NCBI GenBank assembly: GCA_035497315.1
Contig: DATJDU010000103.1
Span: 14,542 to 78,541, forward strand
Origin: Andeanibacterium sp035497315
GTDB lineage: Bacteria > Pseudomonadota > Alphaproteobacteria > Sphingomonadales > Sphingomonadaceae
DNA length: 64,000 nucleotides
Direction of reading: 5' to 3'
A program made the position numbers and the translations under genes. The notes beneath the pieces are model-generated. The model made no database searches and was not told where the DNA came from. It worked only from the letters and a program-made list of their open reading frames with translations. Position 1 is the stretch's first letter, and every line of letters starts with the position of its first letter. This document shows positions 42,880-51,144 of the stretch, in pieces.

Positions 42880-43374
42880 ATGTACGACGCACCGATCCAG
42901 TACGGATTGCTTGCTGCATTGGCAATCGCACTGCTGGTAGCCGCATTTACCGATCTGCGCTCGCGTCAGATCGCGAACTGGCTGAACGGAGCGATCGCCT
43001 TCGGTGCACCGCTTTTCTGGTGGGCCAGCGGACTTTCGCTGTGGCCGGGTGTGGCAATCCAGCTGGGCGTTGCGGTTGTGTGCTTTATCGTCCTTGCCGG
43101 CCTGTTCGCACTTCGTGCGATGGGCGGCGGCGACGTGAAGCTACTGACAGCGCTCGCGCTCTGGATCCCGCCCGCGCAGTTCCTGAACCTGCTGGTCGTC
43201 ATGGCGCTGGTGGGCGGCCTGCTGACGATTGTGTTCGGCGCCTGGCACGTCGCCCGCCGTCAGCGCGACAGGCTGGCGGTGCCCTATGGCGTCGCCATCG
43301 CGACCGGGGGACTCTGGGTGCTCGCAGCGAATTATCTGCCCTTAGCCCACGCAGCGAGCGGGAATTTGGGGTGA
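42880..43374 (+). CDS. cpaA: Prepilin peptidase CpaA (A24 family)
   Basis: Membrane aspartyl protease that trims Flp prepilins. Two catalytic aspartates are present: FTDLRSRQIANW after helix 1 and AMGGGDVKLLTAL. Only the peptidase domain is present (164 residues, about six helices), without the methyltransferase domain of PilD, as expected for tad systems. First of seven co-oriented pilus genes; no pilin gene precedes it. Confidence 0.93.
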   Translation: MYDAPIQYGLLAALAIALLVAAFTDLRSRQIANWLNGAIAFGAPLFWWASGLSLWPGVAIQLGVAVVCFIVLAGLFALRAMGGGDVKLLTALALWIPPAQFLNLLVVMALVGGLLTIVFGAWHVARRQRDRLAVPYGVAIATGGLWVLAANYLPLAHAASGNLG

Positions 43375-43448
43375 ACGGGATTTTAACCATTCCGGCCGAC
43401 AATCTCTGGATTGAATTCCTTTCGGCCATTGAGGGGGCTTGACGCACC

Positions 43449-44471
43449 ATGGACAGGAAGAAACTGGTACTGCTGCTTGGGGCGCTGATCATTGCGATCG
43501 GTACGGCCATGGCCGCGCGTAGCATGTTCGCGGGCTCCTCCGCCCCGCAAGCCGAAGCCGCGCCTCCCGAGCCGGAAGGGCCAAAAGTACTGGTCGCCCA
43601 GCGCGCGCTGCCGGTGGGCACGATCATCACTGCCGACGCCATCGCCTACCAGCTTTGGCCGAAGGAAATGGTGCAGGATGCCTACTTCATCGACGGCGAA
43701 GCCGACATGAACACTCTACTTGGCACGGTTGTGCGCCATCCGATCACTGCAGGCGAACCCGTTACCCAAGGCTCGCTCGTCGCCCCCGGCGACCGTGGTT
43801 TCCTGGCGGCTGCGCTTGGCGCGGGCATGCGCGCCGTGACAGTCCCCGTTTCGGCCAAGACCGGCGTGGGCGGCTTTGTATTTCCGGGTGACCGGGTGGA
43901 CCTGGTTCTGACGCAGACTGTCAGAGGCAATGACGAAGGAGCGCCGCTGAAGGCTGCGGAGACGATCCTGCGCAATATCCGGGTGCTCGCCACCGACCAG
44001 TCAACCGAAACCACGCACACGCCCGACGGCAAGACCGTCGTCCGCGACTTCCGCACCGTGACTCTCGAAGTCACTCCCAAGATTGCGGAAAAGGTGGCCG
44101 TTGCCCAGACGATCGGCACGCTCAGCCTCTCGCTGCGTTCCATCGCCGACAACCAGTCGGATCTGGAGCGTGCGATCGCTTCAGGTGAAGTCAACGTGCC
44201 CGATGGCGCCTCGAAAACCGAGGAAGAGAAGATTCTGCGCACGGCACTGGCTCGCCCACGCGATGGTGCCAGCAGCTTCGTGACCGGCGGCGATGTATCT
44301 CGCTTCCAGCGCAGCAGCATGCCGCGCACCGGCCCACAGGCCCCGACACAGGCCATGGCCTATAACGGCAACTCGAATGGCGCTCCACGTGCCGTCGCTC
44401 CAGTCCGCACCGGCCCGATCGTCAACGTGACCCGTGGCAAGAACACCGTCGCGGTTCCGGTGGGGAAGTGA
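43449..44471 (+). CDS. cpaB: Flp pilus assembly protein CpaB (RcpC)
   Basis: Periplasmic, single-anchor protein of 340 residues. N-terminal helix LVLLLGALIIAIGTAMAARSM, then an SAF domain (VLVAQRALPVGTIITADAIAYQLWP) and the RcpC domain (MRAVTVPVSAKTGVGGFVFPGDRVDLVLTQ). The proline- and asparagine-rich C-terminus is variable. CpaB is thought to gate or stabilise the CpaC secretin. Separated from cpaA by 74 bases that include a TTAACC half-site near 43383. Confidence 0.93.
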   Translation: MDRKKLVLLLGALIIAIGTAMAARSMFAGSSAPQAEAAPPEPEGPKVLVAQRALPVGTIITADAIAYQLWPKEMVQDAYFIDGEADMNTLLGTVVRHPITAGEPVTQGSLVAPGDRGFLAAALGAGMRAVTVPVSAKTGVGGFVFPGDRVDLVLTQTVRGNDEGAPLKAAETILRNIRVLATDQSTETTHTPDGKTVVRDFRTVTLEVTPKIAEKVAVAQTIGTLSLSLRSIADNQSDLERAIASGEVNVPDGASKTEEEKILRTALARPRDGASSFVTGGDVSRFQRSSMPRTGPQAPTQAMAYNGNSNGAPRAVAPVRTGPIVNVTRGKNTVAVPVGK

Positions 44472-44547
44472 CGCAATGACCACAATCACCGCCAATACGA
44501 CGCGCGCCGACATGACACTCGGGCGAATTCAACCAAGGGGCAACACC

Positions 44548-46092
44548 ATGAACCGCCGCCTTATCGCCACCCTGCTGACTGCGGCTGCCGCTATCGCGCC
44601 GATGGCCTCTGTGCCCTCGGGCGTGGCCCACGCCCAGTCGGTGATGCGGCCTTCCGTCGATATCGTGCTTTCCATCGGCCGTGGCCAGCTCGTCAGTGTG
44701 CCGGGCAACATGACGGACATCTTTGTCGCCAACGAGCAGATCGCAGATGTCCAGGTCAAGTCGCAACGTCAGCTCTACGTCTTCGGGCTTTCGGGCGGCG
44801 AGACCACTGTCTATGCCAGCAACGCTTCCGGCGACGTGGTGTGGGCGGCGAATATCCGGGTCGGGTCGAACATAGACAGCATCGACCAGATGCTGACAAT
44901 GGCCATGCCTGACGCCAAAGTCTCTGTCGCCACCATGGGCACCAACACTGTGTTGTTGACCGGCACCGTGGCCGCACCCGAAGATGCAGCCGAAGCAGAG
45001 CGCCTGGTAAAAGCCTTCGTGGGTGAAAATTCCAACGTGGTGAGCCGCCTCAAGACGGCCACTCCGCTGCAGGTCAACTTGCAGGTAAAGTTCGCTGAAG
45101 TCAGCCGTTCGCTGGTGCGGGCGCTGGGTGCCAATCTGAATTCGATCGACAGTTCGAGCGGCTTCAAGTTCGGTATCGGGCAAGGCCGTCCGTTGGGTAG
45201 CCAATGGTCCCCGGGTGGCCCGCTCGTCACAGGTGGATGGGATCCGTCAGAGGGCTACACTGTCCTTGGTCGGGCTGAAAGCGGAACCAGCCTGGGCTTT
45301 AACGGCAAACTCCTGGGGCTGGATCTTCTGGGCGCGCTCGACCTTGCCGAGACTAACGGCCTCGTCACCACACTCTCGCAGCCCAACCTCACCGCGCTCT
45401 CGGGCGAAACGGCCGACTTCCTGGCCGGCGGCGAGTTCCCGATCCTGACCAGTCAGGGCCTGGGCACGACTGCGGTCGAATACAAGAAATACGGCGTCAG
45501 CCTCGCCTATACGCCCACTGTCCTCGCCAACGGCCGGATTTCGATCCGCGTGCGCCCGGAAGTGTCGGAACTGTCGACTCAGGGCGCTGTGACGATGAAC
45601 AATTTCACCGTTCCTGCGCTTACCGTGCGCCGCGCTGAAACGACCGTTGAGCTTGGTTCCGGCCAGAGCTTCATGATCGCAGGCCTGCTGAGCAACAATT
45701 CGCAGAACACCATCGAAAAGGCCCCTGGCCTCGGCGATGTGCCGATCCTGGGCAACCTCTTCAAATCGACCGAATTCCGCAAGGGCCAGACCGAACTGGT
45801 GATCGTGGTCACCCCCTATCTGGTGAACCCGGTCGATGCGAACGACATCAAGCTGCCTACCGACGGCTTCCGGACGCCGACCACCATCCAGCAGCTTCTG
45901 GGCAATCAGGAGAATGATGGGGTTACAGGCGGCGATCGTCCCAAGCCGCGTGCGGTCGGCGAAGGGGCCAATGCCCCCAAGCTCGGCCTCGAAGATTACG
46001 ACGCCAATGGCGACGCGAAGGACCGCCCCCGCAACGGCAAGGCCGAACGCCGGGCCGAAGCCGAGGCAACGCCCGGTTTCAGCCTCAAGTGA
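44548..46092 (+). CDS. cpaC: Pilus secretin CpaC (RcpA)
   Basis: Outer membrane secretin ring of the tad system, 514 residues. A signal peptide (cleavage near VAHAQS) is followed by the pilotin-type N-domain (SIGRGQLVSVPGNMTDIFVANEQIADVQV), a BON-like region (VLLTGTVAAPEDAAEAERLV) and the secretin C-domain (LSGETADFLAGGEFPI, VPILGNLFKS, ELVIVVTPYLV). ATG 44548 is preceded by AAGGGG; upstream ATGs at 44476 and 44512 would put the signal peptide inside the protein. Confidence 0.95.
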   Translation: MNRRLIATLLTAAAAIAPMASVPSGVAHAQSVMRPSVDIVLSIGRGQLVSVPGNMTDIFVANEQIADVQVKSQRQLYVFGLSGGETTVYASNASGDVVWAANIRVGSNIDSIDQMLTMAMPDAKVSVATMGTNTVLLTGTVAAPEDAAEAERLVKAFVGENSNVVSRLKTATPLQVNLQVKFAEVSRSLVRALGANLNSIDSSSGFKFGIGQGRPLGSQWSPGGPLVTGGWDPSEGYTVLGRAESGTSLGFNGKLLGLDLLGALDLAETNGLVTTLSQPNLTALSGETADFLAGGEFPILTSQGLGTTAVEYKKYGVSLAYTPTVLANGRISIRVRPEVSELSTQGAVTMNNFTVPALTVRRAETTVELGSGQSFMIAGLLSNNSQNTIEKAPGLGDVPILGNLFKSTEFRKGQTELVIVVTPYLVNPVDANDIKLPTDGFRTPTTIQQLLGNQENDGVTGGDRPKPRAVGEGANAPKLGLEDYDANGDAKDRPRNGKAERRAEAEATPGFSLK

Positions 46093-46106
46093 GAAAGGTG
46101 AACACG

Positions 46107-46766
46107 ATGCTCATCCGTATGACCAAACCGGCCGTCACGGCCCTGGCGCTCACTCTGGGACTGTCGCTTGCCGGCTGCGCGAGCCAGCCGACCAACCGCT
46201 CGCTCGATTCGATCAAGCAGCCGGTCGTCGAACGGTCCAATTACAGCTTCGATCTCGATGCCGGTTCGGGCAGCCTGTCCATCTCGGAACAGCAGCGCCT
46301 CAATGAATGGTTCAGGGCCATGGAGCTCGGCTATGGCGATCGCATCTCGATCGACGATCCGCTCACCAGCCCCGCCACGCGCGAGAAGATCGCCGAGATC
46401 GCAGCGCGATACGGCATCCTTGTGAGCGAAGGCGCACCGATAACCGAAGGCACCGTGATGCCGGGCAAGGCCCGTGTTGTCGTGACCCGCGCCAAGGCAT
46501 CGGTCCCCGGCTGCCCCGACTGGGGTGACCGGGCCGCTTCGAACTACAACAACGCCACCAATGACGGCTTCGGCTGCGCGGTGAACGGCAATCTCGCCGC
46601 GATGGTCGCCGATCCGGAACATCTGATCCACGGCGCAAAAGGCAACGGCGAAACGCTGATCATGACCTCGAACAAGGCCATCGCCAGCTATCGCGCCAAG
46701 GCGCCAACTGGCGAGGATGGCCTGAAAGGCAGCTCGACAAGCGCCGTCTCGAAGGGAGGTAACTGA
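46107..46766 (+). CDS. cpaD: Pilus assembly lipoprotein CpaD
   Basis: 219-residue lipoprotein with lipobox LAGC at about residues 20-23. The CpaD domain is recognised by NEWFRAMELGYGDRISIDDP, VTRAKASVPGCPDWGDRAASNYNN and FGCAVNGNLAAMVADPEHLIHG. It aids secretin assembly in Caulobacter. A purine-rich GAGAAAGG lies eight bases before ATG 46107; the GTG at 46089 overlaps the cpaC stop. Confidence 0.93.
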   Translation: MLIRMTKPAVTALALTLGLSLAGCASQPTNRSLDSIKQPVVERSNYSFDLDAGSGSLSISEQQRLNEWFRAMELGYGDRISIDDPLTSPATREKIAEIAARYGILVSEGAPITEGTVMPGKARVVVTRAKASVPGCPDWGDRAASNYNNATNDGFGCAVNGNLAAMVADPEHLIHGAKGNGETLIMTSNKAIASYRAKAPTGEDGLKGSSTSAVSKGGN

Positions 46767-46770
46767 GGTC

Positions 46771-48057
46771 ATGAATGCTCCCTGGAAAGCCGGTACACCT
46801 AACGGACGTGATCCGTTCGCCGCATTCATCTGCGACGAAACGGCGCTGGATGTCCTGCGCCCGGTCGTGATCGAAATGGGCTGGCAGCCTGAGAAATGCG
46901 CCAAGGGCGGGCTTCGCAACGCCGTCCAGTCGCTCTCGGTGACCGCAAGCCCGAACATCCTGATGGTGGACCTGTCGGAAAGCGGCGATCCGCTGAACGA
47001 CATCAATGCCCTTGCCGAGGTTTGCGAACCGGGCACGGTGGTCATCGCTGTCGGTCAGGTGAACGACGTCCGCCTCTATCGCGACCTGCTGGCCAGCGGG
47101 ATCCACGATTACCTGCTCAAGCCGCTTTCGGCGAGCCAGGTACGCGATGCGCTGGTCCAGGCCCAGTCGGTATTCTCGTCCCCCAAGGCAAGCGATGCCA
47201 ACGCAGCCAAACGGCATATCTCCACAGCGGTTGTCGGCACGCGCGGCGGCGTTGGCGCCTCCACTCTGGCAACCTCGCTTGCCTGGCTGTTCTCGACCGA
47301 TCACCGCATACCGACCGCCCTGCTGGACCTCGACGTCCATTTCGGCACCGGGGCGCTGACGCTCGACCTCGAACCCGGCCGCGGGCTTACCGATGCGATA
47401 GACAATCCGAGCCGTATCGACGGGCTGTTCATCGAACGCGCGATGATCCGCGCAAACGACAACCTCTCGATCCTCTCGGCCGAAGCTCCGATCAATTCCC
47501 CTCTGATGACCGACGGCTCCGCCTTCGTGCAGCTTGAGGAGGAATTCCGTCATGCCTTCGAGATGACCGTGGTCGACCTGCCGCGGAACATGCTGATCAA
47601 TTTTCCGCATTTGCTGGCCGACGTAAACGTCGTGGTGCTGGCAACGGAAATGACCCTGGCCTCGGCCCGCGACGCGATCCGCCTGCTCTCCTGGCTCAAG
47701 TCGAACGCGCCCCATGCTACCCCGCTGGTTGTGGCCAACAAGATTCAGCCAAGCTTCGTCGAGATCACCAAGGCTGACTTCGAGGCCTCGATTGAGCGCA
47801 AGATCGACTTCAACATCCCGCTCGATCAGCGCGCGGCGGTGAATGCGGCCAAACTTGGCCAGACCTTTGTGGACGCCAACCGCGCGACAAAGGCTGCCTC
47901 GGTGATCCGCGACATCGCCAATGCGGTGATCGGAGCCGGTGGTGAGGATGCCGTGCTGCCTCATGAGACCGGCGGCAAATCGTTGCTGGGCAAGTTCGAT
48001 ATCAAATCGCTCATGGCCAAGAAGGGCAGCAAGAAAGCGGCGGAAGCCGTCGAATGA
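46771..48057 (+). CDS. cpaE: Pilus assembly ATPase-like CpaE (TadZ)
   Basis: 428-residue MinD/ParA-like localisation protein. A receiver-like N-terminal domain (ILMVDLSESGDPL, HDYLLKPLSASQV) precedes the deviant Walker A VGTRGGVGASTLATSLAW, which lacks the usual lysine of GKGGVGKT, and the switch II-like VVDLPRNML. Such variants bind ATP weakly and dock the secretion system at the pole. Five bases after cpaD; 85 bases before tadB, where cpaF would be expected. Confidence 0.92.
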   Translation: MNAPWKAGTPNGRDPFAAFICDETALDVLRPVVIEMGWQPEKCAKGGLRNAVQSLSVTASPNILMVDLSESGDPLNDINALAEVCEPGTVVIAVGQVNDVRLYRDLLASGIHDYLLKPLSASQVRDALVQAQSVFSSPKASDANAAKRHISTAVVGTRGGVGASTLATSLAWLFSTDHRIPTALLDLDVHFGTGALTLDLEPGRGLTDAIDNPSRIDGLFIERAMIRANDNLSILSAEAPINSPLMTDGSAFVQLEEEFRHAFEMTVVDLPRNMLINFPHLLADVNVVVLATEMTLASARDAIRLLSWLKSNAPHATPLVVANKIQPSFVEITKADFEASIERKIDFNIPLDQRAAVNAAKLGQTFVDANRATKAASVIRDIANAVIGAGGEDAVLPHETGGKSLLGKFDIKSLMAKKGSKKAAEAVE

Positions 48058-48142
48058 CCGGAATGGCGGCCAGTCGGGGTGCATCCGCGCCTGCAGGACA
48101 GCGGCGCCGCTGGACATGCGTGAGGAAGGACGGAGCGAGGCA

Positions 48143-49114
48143 ATGAATATTCTGCAGCTCGTACTGTTCCTGTGCGGTATCGCGGCCGTGCTGGGGCTGC
48201 TCTATGCAGCCTTTGCCGGCCCTTCGGCCGCGAAGGAAGGTGCTCGCCGTCTGCAATCGGTGCGCTACCGCCATTCCGAAAGTACGATCGACAAAGTCGA
48301 ATCCCAGCTCAAGAAGGCCATCGCCGCACGGAAACCGAAGATGCACCGCATCGCAGGCTCCGCCTCGCGGACGGAGGCTCTGGCACTGCGGCTGCATCGT
48401 AGCGGCAAGAACTGGACCATCACCCAATATATCTACGTATCGGTAGGCCTCGCGCTGGCTATCACAGTGCTGATCTATCTCAAGACGGGCGCGGCGCTGA
48501 TGGCGCTGGGCATTGGCGTCATGGTTGGCGGGGGCCTCCCGCACATGGCAGTGAACATGTCCATCAAGCGGCGTACCAACGCCTTCAATTCCAAATTCCC
48601 GGACGCGATCGAACTTCTCGTGCGCGGCTTGCGCTCCGGCCTTCCGGTTACCGAGACTCTCTCGGTAGTGGCGAGCGAGATTCCCGGGCCGGTGGGCGAG
48701 GAATTCCGCGCTATCGTCGATCGCATCAAGGTTGGCAGGACGATGGAAGATTCGCTGCAAGTGACCGCAGATCGGCTTGGTACTCCGGAATTCCAGTTCT
48801 TCTGCATCACGCTGGCGATCCAGCGGGAGACCGGCGGCAACCTTGCCGAAACGCTCTCGAACCTCGCCGATGTGCTTCGCAAGCGGGCGCAGATGAAGCT
48901 GAAGATCCGGGCCATGAGTTCGGAATCCAAGGCGTCGGCCTATATCGTCGGCGCACTGCCCTTTCTCGTCTTCGCGATGATCTACTGGGTCAATCCTCAC
49001 TATCTGGCAGCGTTCTTCGTCGATGATCGCCTGATCGTCGCCGGGGTTGGCGGCTTTGTCTGGATGGGCATTGGCGCATTGATCATGGCCAAGATGGTCA
49101 GCTTCGAAATCTGA
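48143..49114 (+). CDS. tadB: Inner membrane platform protein TadB
   Basis: GspF-type platform protein, 323 residues. After the N-terminal helix come a cytoplasmic segment (SVRYRHSESTIDKVESQLKKA), helices near residues 95-135, the T2SSF domain FPDAIELLVRGLRSGLPVTE and AIQRETGGNLAETLSNLADVLRKR, and a final pair of helices. Start set by GGAGCGAGG before ATG 48143. Confidence 0.94.
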   Translation: MNILQLVLFLCGIAAVLGLLYAAFAGPSAAKEGARRLQSVRYRHSESTIDKVESQLKKAIAARKPKMHRIAGSASRTEALALRLHRSGKNWTITQYIYVSVGLALAITVLIYLKTGAALMALGIGVMVGGGLPHMAVNMSIKRRTNAFNSKFPDAIELLVRGLRSGLPVTETLSVVASEIPGPVGEEFRAIVDRIKVGRTMEDSLQVTADRLGTPEFQFFCITLAIQRETGGNLAETLSNLADVLRKRAQMKLKIRAMSSESKASAYIVGALPFLVFAMIYWVNPHYLAAFFVDDRLIVAGVGGFVWMGIGALIMAKMVSFEI

Positions 49115-49132
49115 TCGGGACGGAACCGGAAC

Positions 49133-50149
49133 ATGATCAACACACCTCCCGGACCCACGCTTCTCGGTTTCGACGTTATCGCCGTCGGTTCCGTTCTGGC
49201 CGGCGTTGCCGCGCTGGCAGTAATGATGGCGATCTATGCTGCGATCACCGTGCGCGACCCGATGACCCGCCGAGTGAAGACGCTCAACGCACGGCGCGAG
49301 GAACTGAAGGCCGGCATCGTCACCGCCACTGCCAAGAAGCGCCAGAGCCTCGTCCGCAAGACCGAGACGACCGACCGGATCAAGGACACTCTGGAGCGCA
49401 TGAAAGTGCTCCAGGACAGCCAGCTCAAGCAGGTCCAGCAAAGGCTGGCCCAGGCCGGCTATCGCAACCGGGAATGGGCTGTCGCCGTGATTTTCGCGCG
49501 CATGGTGCTGCCGATAGTATTGGGCATTGCCGCGGTGGTGCTGGTCTATTGGTCCAACGCTTTCCCGGATTGGGGCAGCTTCAAGCGCTTCCTGGCTTTC
49601 GCTGCGGCCGTGATCGCCGGCTACAAGGCCCCGGACCTCTTCCTGAGCAACAAGAGCACCAAGCGCACCCAGGCCATCCGCAAGGGCCTGCCTGACGCGC
49701 TGGATTTGCTGGTAATCTGCGCCGAGGCCGGCCTTACCGTGGACGCGGCATTCAACCGCGTCGCCAAGGAACTGGGCCGCGCCTATCCCGAACTGGGCGA
49801 CGAGTTCATGCTGACCTCGATCGAACTGTCCTTCCTCACCGAACGCAGGACTGCGTTCGAGAACCTCGCCTATCGCGTGGACCTCGATTCCGTCCGCAGC
49901 GTGGTGACGACCATGATCCAGACAGAGCGCTACGGCACGCCGCTGGCCTCGGCCCTGCGCGTGCTTTCGGCCGAGTTCCGCAACGAGCGCATGATGCGCG
50001 CGGAAGAAAAGGCCGCACGCCTTCCCGCGATCATGACCGTGCCGTTGATCCTGTTCATCCTGCCGGTGCTGTTCATCGTGATCCTTGGGCCAGCGGCCTG
50101 TTCGATCGCCGACACCTTCGCCGCGAGGCCCGGTGGGGGCATGGGTTAA
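49133..50149 (+). CDS. tadC: Inner membrane platform protein TadC
   Basis: Second GspF-type platform subunit, 338 residues, partner of TadB. Shows an N-terminal helix, a lysine/arginine-rich cytoplasmic segment (residues 45-110), two helices and the domain LPDALDLLVICAEAGLTVDAAFNRVAKELG followed by MIQTERYGTPLASALRVLSAEFRNERM. Last tad gene in the window; TadD, TadE and TadF are not next to it. Confidence 0.94.
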   Translation: MINTPPGPTLLGFDVIAVGSVLAGVAALAVMMAIYAAITVRDPMTRRVKTLNARREELKAGIVTATAKKRQSLVRKTETTDRIKDTLERMKVLQDSQLKQVQQRLAQAGYRNREWAVAVIFARMVLPIVLGIAAVVLVYWSNAFPDWGSFKRFLAFAAAVIAGYKAPDLFLSNKSTKRTQAIRKGLPDALDLLVICAEAGLTVDAAFNRVAKELGRAYPELGDEFMLTSIELSFLTERRTAFENLAYRVDLDSVRSVVTTMIQTERYGTPLASALRVLSAEFRNERMMRAEEKAARLPAIMTVPLILFILPVLFIVILGPAACSIADTFAARPGGGMG

Positions 50150-50185
50150 GAGATTCGCAGAACCATCTCGGAGAGGACGATAATA

Positions 50186-50222
50186 ACAGGGCCCCTCCCC
50201 GCTGGCGGGGGAGGGCCCTGGC
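50186..50222 (+). terminator. GC-rich hairpin ending the pilus operon
   Basis: CAGGGCCC-C-TCCCC-GC (50186-50201) can pair with GCGGGGGAGGGCCCTG (50204-50219), with a one-base offset inside the stem. It lies about 37 bases after the tadC stop and is followed by CCTTTC rather than a true T-run, so it may be a REP-type element that stops transcription. Confidence 0.6.
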
Positions 50223-50581
50223 CTTTCTGGAATCCGGGGGTGGATGTGTAACCTTTGCGGACAGGAAAACACGCTGTTTCGTGCAAGGCGTGTCACTCTC
50301 GTCCGGCGCGGTTTCAAGCCGTTTTTCGGGGCCGGATACGGTCTGGAGTGTCACCTTCCATTTCGGGCTTTCGTGCAGGCCATTCGCCTTCCGGAAAGCC
50401 GGGCCGACCCGGGCAGAAAATACGCAAGGCAGGGCAGAGACGAGGCTATCCATCGGGCAGGATAAACGCCATTTGCGGGCGTGTAGGAAAGAGTTTTCTG
50501 GCGGGGGCGAGACTGTGCCGCACCCGGTCCGATATGTTGGTCAGTTGGATGCCTCAAGGGTGGCATCCATGAGTTCACGAC
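50223..50581. other. Intergenic gap between convergent tadC and marR
   Basis: No supported gene. A 73-codon frame from ATG 50244 (beginning MCNLCGQENTLF) has a CxxC pair but no good ribosome-binding site and no recognisable fold. ACGCC/GGCGT around 50467-50481 could form a weak stem downstream of marR. The rest shows no clear structure. Confidence 0.4.
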
Positions 50582-51055
50582 CTAATCGGAATGGCCGCTG
50601 TCGATGCCTTCGGCATGCAGATCCCGCACTTCCGCTTTCATGCGAACCAGCAGCGCCTTGAAGCCGGCGATCTCCTCGCGAGTGAAACTGGCGAGCAGCC
50701 GACGTTCCATCTCCAGCGCCAACGGCATGATCGCGCCATACATCCGGTGCCCCTCTTCGGTCAGTTCCAGCAGATGCGAACGCCCGTCCCTGGTGTTTGG
50801 CTGGCGCAAGGCGAGACCCCGCTCTTCGAGGTCCTTGCAGGCGCGGTTGACGGCCACCTTGTCCATCAGGGTAAGCGCAGTGAGATCGCGCTGGGTTTGT
50901 GCGCCCGCATTGCCCAGCACCGCCATCACCCGCCATTCCGGCACTTTGAGGCCGAACCGGCTGCGATATTCCTGCGCAATGCGCCCGCTTACAGCATTCG
51001 ATGTGACCGAAAGCATGTAGGGCAGGAAATCGGAGAGTGGGGAATTGGGATCCAT
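50582..51055 (-). CDS. MarR family transcriptional regulator
   Basis: 157-residue winged-helix regulator. Recognition region TQRDLTALTLMDKVAVNRACKDLEERGLALRQPNTRDGRSHLLELTEEGHRMY covers the helix-turn-helix and the beta wing with the conserved D-R-S. ATG 51055 follows AAGGAAAA; the frame from 51094 would start inside the probable operator. MarR proteins usually repress themselves and a divergent gene, but here no divergent gene remains (see findings). Confidence 0.92.
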   Translation of the reverse strand: MDPNSPLSDFLPYMLSVTSNAVSGRIAQEYRSRFGLKVPEWRVMAVLGNAGAQTQRDLTALTLMDKVAVNRACKDLEERGLALRQPNTRDGRSHLLELTEEGHRMYGAIMPLALEMERRLLASFTREEIAGFKALLVRMKAEVRDLHAEGIDSGHSD

Positions 51056-51077
51056 ATAGTTTTCCTTGTAACGATCC

Positions 51078-51093
51078 TGCACTGCAAAATGCA
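51078..51093. promoter_or_regulatory. Candidate MarR operator with TGCA repeats
   Basis: TGCA occurs at 51078-51081, 51083-51086 and 51090-51093; the last two flank AAA to give the 11-base palindrome TGCAAAATGCA. It lies 23-38 bases upstream of the marR start and just before the divergent AAGGAGG-ATG. Autoregulation is inferred. Confidence 0.4.
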
Positions 51094-51144
51094 AGTATCC
51101 AAGGAGGACAACGTCATATGGAATGCCTCGCCGGGGCGGCTATT

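Noticed and set aside
46660..50317. Long minus-strand frames opposite cpaE, tadB and tadC
   Set aside because: Low-complexity histidine- and glutamine-rich translations with no recognisable domain; the plus strand is clearly coding.
50244..50465. 73-codon frame beginning MCNLCGQENT
   Set aside because: The CxxC pair looked like a zinc ribbon, but there is no second pair, no ribosome-binding site and the codon pattern is not coding-like.
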